This document shows, piece by piece, positions 6,218 to 9,186 of a DNA stretch of 9,186 nucleotides; the first letter of the stretch is position 1; each line of letters opens with the position of its first letter. The position numbers and the translations under genes were made by a program. The notes beneath the pieces were generated by a model. The model made no database searches, was not told the origin of the DNA, and saw only the letters and a program-made list of their open reading frames with translations. The DNA lies in assembly GCA_002402315.1 (NCBI GenBank), contig DHFP01000148.1, positions 5,444-14,629 of the forward strand, read 5' to 3'. The DNA comes from Clostridiales bacterium UBA4821 (GTDB taxonomy: Bacteria; Bacillota; Clostridia; Acetivibrionales; UBA4821).

Positions 6218-8575
6218 GTGAAAATTAAGAAGGTTGACAAGAGAAAGGTCAAGCCGGTGATAAAACAGAAGACAAACCACCCGGTTGGTGGCAGCAATAA
6301 GCATTTACACAATAGTATATTTGGAATACTAATTTTATCTGCAGCCATACTTCTAATAGTTAGTATGGTATTTACATCCGGAGCAGGTCCGTTTGGCGAG
6401 GTTGCAAGCAGTATATTGAAAGGTGTATTCGGGGCATCCGGTTATCTATTTCCTTTAATAATGCTTTATCTTGCGTGGATTATTCTTACCAAGAAGAATC
6501 CGGGTTCATATAGAACAAAAATACTGTGTATGAGTATCCTTCTTCTATTGTCATCCTGTTTTTTATACATATTTTTCTCATCGGACATGTATAACCCTCA
6601 AACCCAATTTTTGAAGAATGTATCAAATTTCTATAATGAGGGGAAAGAACTATATGGTGGAGGGGTTATAGGAGGATTACTGACGGTACCTCTGATACAG
6701 GTATTTGAACATATAGGAGCATTTATTATACTTCTCACAGCATTTATTATAATACTCATTATAGGTACTAATTTTACATTAGGTACGCTAGCTTCCGGAA
6801 TAAAAAGCTTTAGCGCTTCAATAAGAGGCATCATATCTAAGTCAAAACCAGCAAAGGGTTCCGTTGGTGAGGTTAAGGATGAGAATATACTGAAAAAAAC
6901 CAAAAAGGTTATATCAGAGAATGAGGGAATGTTGAATACTCTTGAAATTAATGATTATGCAGATAGAAAAGTAATTGATTTCGAAAAAGAACTTAATAAC
7001 AAAAATAAAGGTAAGGCAGCCAGGGAGAAGGAGCAGCCTGAAAACAGGAAAGAGTCTGATAGGGAGATCAAGCCGGAGCAAAGCCAAGGCGAAGAAGTCC
7101 AAGAATTAAACTTGGATCATAATACTCTAAGAAAGCTGGATGAGGATTATAAATATCCACCTATAGAAATTTTAAAAAGTACTTCTGATAATGGTAAGGT
7201 TGGTTCCAAGAAAGAACTGCAGGATACGGCTGTTAAACTTGAGCAGACTCTCGCCAGCTTTGGTGTCAATGCGAAAGTTATAAATGTCAGCAGAGGACCG
7301 ACTGTTACCAGATACGAATTATCTCCGGGCGCAGGTGTGAAGGTAAGCAAAATCGTGGGTCTTGCAGATGACCTTGCATTAAACCTTGCGGCTCCGGCAG
7401 TAAGAATTGAAGCTCCTATACCGGGAAAGGCTGCAGTAGGAATTGAAATCCCTAATAAGGAACTGGCGCCAGTATACCTTAGAGATGTAGTCGAATCCAG
7501 AGAGTATAAGAATCACCCGTCAAACCTGGCTTTTGCCATAGGCAAGGATATAGCTGGAAAAATAGTAATCGGTGATATAGCCAAGATGCCGCACCTGCTT
7601 ATTGCAGGAGCAACAGGCTCAGGTAAGAGTGTTTGTATCAATACGCTAATTACCAGTATACTTTATAAAGCCAGACCTGACCAGGTTAAGCTGCTCATGA
7701 TAGATCCCAAGGTAGTGGAATTAGGGATATATAACGGTATACCGCACCTGCTGATTCCGGTTGTTACCGATCCTAAAAAGGCGGCAGGAGCATTGAATTG
7801 GGCTGTGCAAGAGATGGTTAGCAGATATAACCTCTTTGCTGATAAAGGAGTAAGGGATATCAAAGGATATAATGCCGCTCTGAAGGAAGAGGGGATTGAC
7901 TCTTTACTCCCTCAGGTCGTAGTAATCATTGATGAGTTGGCTGACTTAATGATGATAGCTCCGAATGATGTGGAAGATGCAATATGCAGGCTGGCTCAGA
8001 TGGCCCGTGCAGCAGGTATGCATCTGGTAGTGGCAACCCAAAGACCTTCTGTGGATGTAATAACCGGTGTAATTAAGGCTAATATTCCATCCAGAATCTC
8101 GTTTGCCGTGTCTTCCCAGGTTGATTCAAGGACAATACTTGATATGGCAGGTGCAGAAAAACTGCTCGGGAAAGGTGATATGCTCTATTATCCTATCGGG
8201 GAACCCAAGCCTATAAGGCTGCAGGGGGCACTGGTATCCGATAAGGAAGTGGAAACCACAGTTGAGTTCATAAAAGGTCAGGCAGAAGCATCCTACAATA
8301 AGGATATTTTGGAGAAGCTTGAAAGTGAGGGTGAAATGGTCGAGGCTAATCCCGGAGATAATGATGTCCTCTTGCCTCAGGTTATTGATATGGTTGTAGA
8401 GACAGGCCAAGCGTCTATCTCAATTATTCAAAGAAGGTTTAAAGTTGGTTATGCAAGGGCTGCAAGGCTGATTGACCAGATGGAAGCGCGAGGGATTGTA
8501 GGAGGATTTGAAGGCAGCAAGCCTAGGAGGGTATTGGTAAGCAAGCATCAATGGGAAGAAATGAAAGCAGAATAG
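6218..8575 (+). CDS. FtsK/SpoIIIE-type DNA translocase
   Basis: Membrane-anchored, ATP-driven double-stranded DNA pump that moves chromosomes through the division or sporulation septum. With the GTG start it has 785 aa, close to Bacillus SpoIIIE. The N-terminus is basic (about 1-30). Hydrophobic helices lie near 34-53, 70-90, 101-121 and 166-187; a further hydrophobic stretch near 147-163 may be a fifth or re-entrant segment. A charged linker (about 205-310) follows. The motor has the alpha/beta domains from about 330, Walker A GATGSGKS (464-471) and Walker B VVVIIDELADL (567-576) with Asp572-Glu573. The C-terminal gamma winged helix (about 717-777) contains YARAARLIDQME and normally reads polar DNA sequences. 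All key residues are present and the frame is intact. It is monocistronic, ended by a strong hairpin. Clostridia often have a single such gene doing both FtsK and SpoIIIE jobs; I cannot tell which name fits best. Confidence 0.97.
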   Translation: MKIKKVDKRKVKPVIKQKTNHPVGGSNKHLHNSIFGILILSAAILLIVSMVFTSGAGPFGEVASSILKGVFGASGYLFPLIMLYLAWIILTKKNPGSYRTKILCMSILLLLSSCFLYIFFSSDMYNPQTQFLKNVSNFYNEGKELYGGGVIGGLLTVPLIQVFEHIGAFIILLTAFIIILIIGTNFTLGTLASGIKSFSASIRGIISKSKPAKGSVGEVKDENILKKTKKVISENEGMLNTLEINDYADRKVIDFEKELNNKNKGKAAREKEQPENRKESDREIKPEQSQGEEVQELNLDHNTLRKLDEDYKYPPIEILKSTSDNGKVGSKKELQDTAVKLEQTLASFGVNAKVINVSRGPTVTRYELSPGAGVKVSKIVGLADDLALNLAAPAVRIEAPIPGKAAVGIEIPNKELAPVYLRDVVESREYKNHPSNLAFAIGKDIAGKIVIGDIAKMPHLLIAGATGSGKSVCINTLITSILYKARPDQVKLLMIDPKVVELGIYNGIPHLLIPVVTDPKKAAGALNWAVQEMVSRYNLFADKGVRDIKGYNAALKEEGIDSLLPQVVVIIDELADLMMIAPNDVEDAICRLAQMARAAGMHLVVATQRPSVDVITGVIKANIPSRISFAVSSQVDSRTILDMAGAEKLLGKGDMLYYPIGEPKPIRLQGALVSDKEVETTVEFIKGQAEASYNKDILEKLESEGEMVEANPGDNDVLLPQVIDMVVETGQASISIIQRRFKVGYARAARLIDQMEARGIVGGFEGSKPRRVLVSKHQWEEMKAE

Positions 8576-8586
8576 AAGGAAGGTAA

Positions 8587-8637
8587 AAAATAAAAGGCCA
8601 TTTTTGTGCTACTTGCACAAAAATGGCCTTTTATTTT
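8587..8637 (+). terminator. Perfect long-stem terminator after the translocase gene
   Basis: A 23-bp perfectly complementary stem closes a 5-base TACTT loop. The inner 18 bp are AAAAGGCCATTTTTGTGC (8592-8609) and its complement (8615-8632), and the outer A/T pairs extend to 8587 and 8637. Because the stem has A-runs on the left and T-runs on the right, it can act as an intrinsic terminator in both directions. It begins 11 bases after the translocase stop codon. Confidence 0.93.
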
Positions 8638-8672
8638 CGTACAACATGTCAATAGAAGTTAGATCATAGTAT

Positions 8673-8681
8673 TGATATAAT
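8673..8681 (+). promoter_or_regulatory. Candidate extended -10 promoter for the small membrane gene
   Basis: TGATATAAT combines a TGn extension with a perfect TATAAT, just after the translocase terminator. The -35 region is poor (TAGAAG at 17-base spacing). If used, transcription would start near 8688 and give a leader of about 250 bases that contains the whole hairpin element at 8714-8874. The area is AT-rich, so confidence is moderate to low. Confidence 0.4.
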
Positions 8682-8713
8682 AGTATTAATAGGGATATTC
8701 CTTTAATGAGCTT

Positions 8714-8874
8714 ATACTAATTTGCATCTAATCCATGGATATTTAAGCGGCTAAAATTCCATATCACTTCGTTGTCGTCAGCTTAGATACACAAAGTATC
8801 TGCGCATCCTTCCGCCTTGTGCTATGAAATTTTATCTCGCTTATCTATCTCATATCTTAGACGCAAATTAGTAT
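8714..8874. repeat. Long imperfect hairpin intergenic element, copy 2
   Basis: A 161-base inverted repeat. Outer arms 8714-8731 and 8857-8874 are complementary at 17 of 18 positions. Further in, TAAGCG (8744-8749) pairs with 8838-8843, and the 16-base segment 8752-8767 pairs with 8819-8834 at 14 positions. The tip is AGATAC (8785-8790), loop ACAAA, GTATCT (8796-8801). Between the last two stems the sides are not complementary: the left reads CTTCGTTGTCGTCAGC, the right GCATCCTTCCGCCTTG. TTA flanks the arms on both sides (8712-8714 and 8874-8876), which could be a target duplication. No ORF is inside. It looks like a MITE-like or structured-RNA repeat related to the element at 1282-1401. Confidence 0.7.
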
Positions 8875-8937
8875 TAGTGTACCGGCTCAATGATTAGCAG
8901 GGTAATCTGGTAGTATGGTTAGGGAGGGTAAATAAAT

Positions 8938-9150
8938 ATGAAGATGAATAGGAAAGCAGAGTTATTGGCAGTTTTACTATTTGCTGTATCTGCAATACTA
9001 ATTGTATCAGGAATGGTCACTTTTGTGTACACCAAAGGGACTTTAGCATATGCTTCACTTTCTTTATCGATAATAATTACCATGATAACAATTGCATCAA
9101 TCTATACGGGATTATTGGACAAGATTATTAATATGCTTATTAAGAAATAA
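8938..9150 (+). CDS. Small two-helix membrane protein, unknown function
   Basis: A 70-aa protein I do not recognise. A short basic N-terminus (MKMNRK) is followed by two hydrophobic segments (about 8-30 and 37-59) joined by a short YTKGT turn, and a C-terminal tail DKIINMLIKK that looks amphipathic and basic. By the positive-inside rule both ends should be cytoplasmic. AGGGAGGG lies 9 bases before the ATG, a strong ribosome site, which is the main reason to accept it as a real gene. It stands alone on the plus strand, behind a long leader containing a hairpin element, and is followed by a short repeat. No terminator is visible before the window ends. Small two-helix proteins of this kind include holin-like, toxin-like and accessory membrane proteins; nothing here decides among them. 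Confidence 0.7.
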   Translation: MKMNRKAELLAVLLFAVSAILIVSGMVTFVYTKGTLAYASLSLSIIITMITIASIYTGLLDKIINMLIKK

Positions 9151-9165
9151 AGGCTTTTTACAACA

Positions 9166-9186
9166 GACATGGGGACGGTTCTTGTG
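9166..9186 (+). repeat. Short dispersed repeat, copy 2 (GGGACGGTTCTT core)
   Basis: GACATGGGGACGGTTCTTGTG begins 15 bases after the small membrane gene and runs off the window. Bases 9172-9183 are the inverted match of 2-13. The sequence fits the recurrent GGGGACGGTTCT-type strings I recall between clostridial genes; the rest of the element is not visible. Confidence 0.5.

Larger units (their letters stand above)
8640..8937 (+). other. Intergenic region between the translocase terminator and the small membrane gene
   Basis: This 298-base stretch contains no supported ORF. It contains the candidate extended -10 promoter, the hairpin element and, at 8921-8928, the AGGGAGGG ribosome site of the next gene. 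The 63 bases between element and gene show no clear promoter, although TATGGT near 8914 is a weak -10 candidate. Confidence 0.6.

Noticed and set aside
8126..8410. 94-aa ORF antisense to the translocase
   Set aside because: It lies entirely opposite a strongly conserved coding region, with no ribosome site or recognisable domain; it is a shadow frame. The same holds for the other antisense frames over asd, dapA, pta and ackA.
8714..8874. Integron attC site or CRISPR repeat
   Set aside because: There are no GTTRRRY-type core sites, no neighbouring gene cassettes, no repeated units with spacers, and no integrase or cas gene.
1..9186. Window as a composite mobile element bounded by inverted repeats
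   Set aside because: The content is core metabolism and a chromosome translocase, no transposase or integrase is present, and only 12 bases match. Two copies of a common dispersed repeat explain it better.

Overview
The window looks like chromosomal DNA of a low-GC, spore-forming anaerobic Firmicute, most likely a member of the Clostridia. The evidence is the AT-rich sequence, strong AGGAGG-type ribosome binding sites with frequent GTG starts, a Gram-positive-style lysine riboswitch, a pta-ackA acetate operon and a SpoIIIE-type DNA translocase. I cannot fix the genus from sequence alone.

Layout. Bases 1-21 hold a short repeat. From 22 to 3336, on the minus strand and read right to left, lies a lysine/diaminopimelate operon: asd, dapA, dapB and a stand-alone double-ACT protein resembling the regulatory half of aspartokinase. 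Its leader (about 3400-3717) contains a near-consensus promoter, a lysine riboswitch and an intrinsic terminator. A second minus-strand operon, pta-ackA (3714-5958), lies directly upstream, and its last codons overlap the -35 box of the lysine promoter. Bases 5959-6217 are a divergent promoter region. From 6218 to 8575, on the plus strand, is an FtsK/SpoIIIE translocase, closed by a perfect 23-bp hairpin. Bases 8640-8937 hold a putative promoter and a long imperfect hairpin element. A 70-aa two-helix membrane protein follows (8938-9150), and the window ends with a second copy of the short repeat, inverted relative to the first.

How the parts work together. Asd, DapA and DapB carry aspartyl phosphate to tetrahydrodipicolinate, for lysine and for meso-diaminopimelate in the wall. 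High lysine should fold the riboswitch, free the terminator arm and stop transcription before asd. DapA lacks two residues of the E. coli lysine site, so control probably rests on the RNA and on aspartokinase. Pta and AckA turn acetyl-CoA into acetate and ATP. No terminator is visible after ackA, so the riboswitch terminator may also end pta-ackA transcripts.

The most unusual material is non-coding. Two long imperfect hairpin elements, one inside the dap operon and one in front of the small membrane gene, share an asymmetric core and look like one repeat family. The free-standing ACT protein is the most interesting gene. I did not find a wholly new multi-gene system; most genes are well-known housekeeping families.
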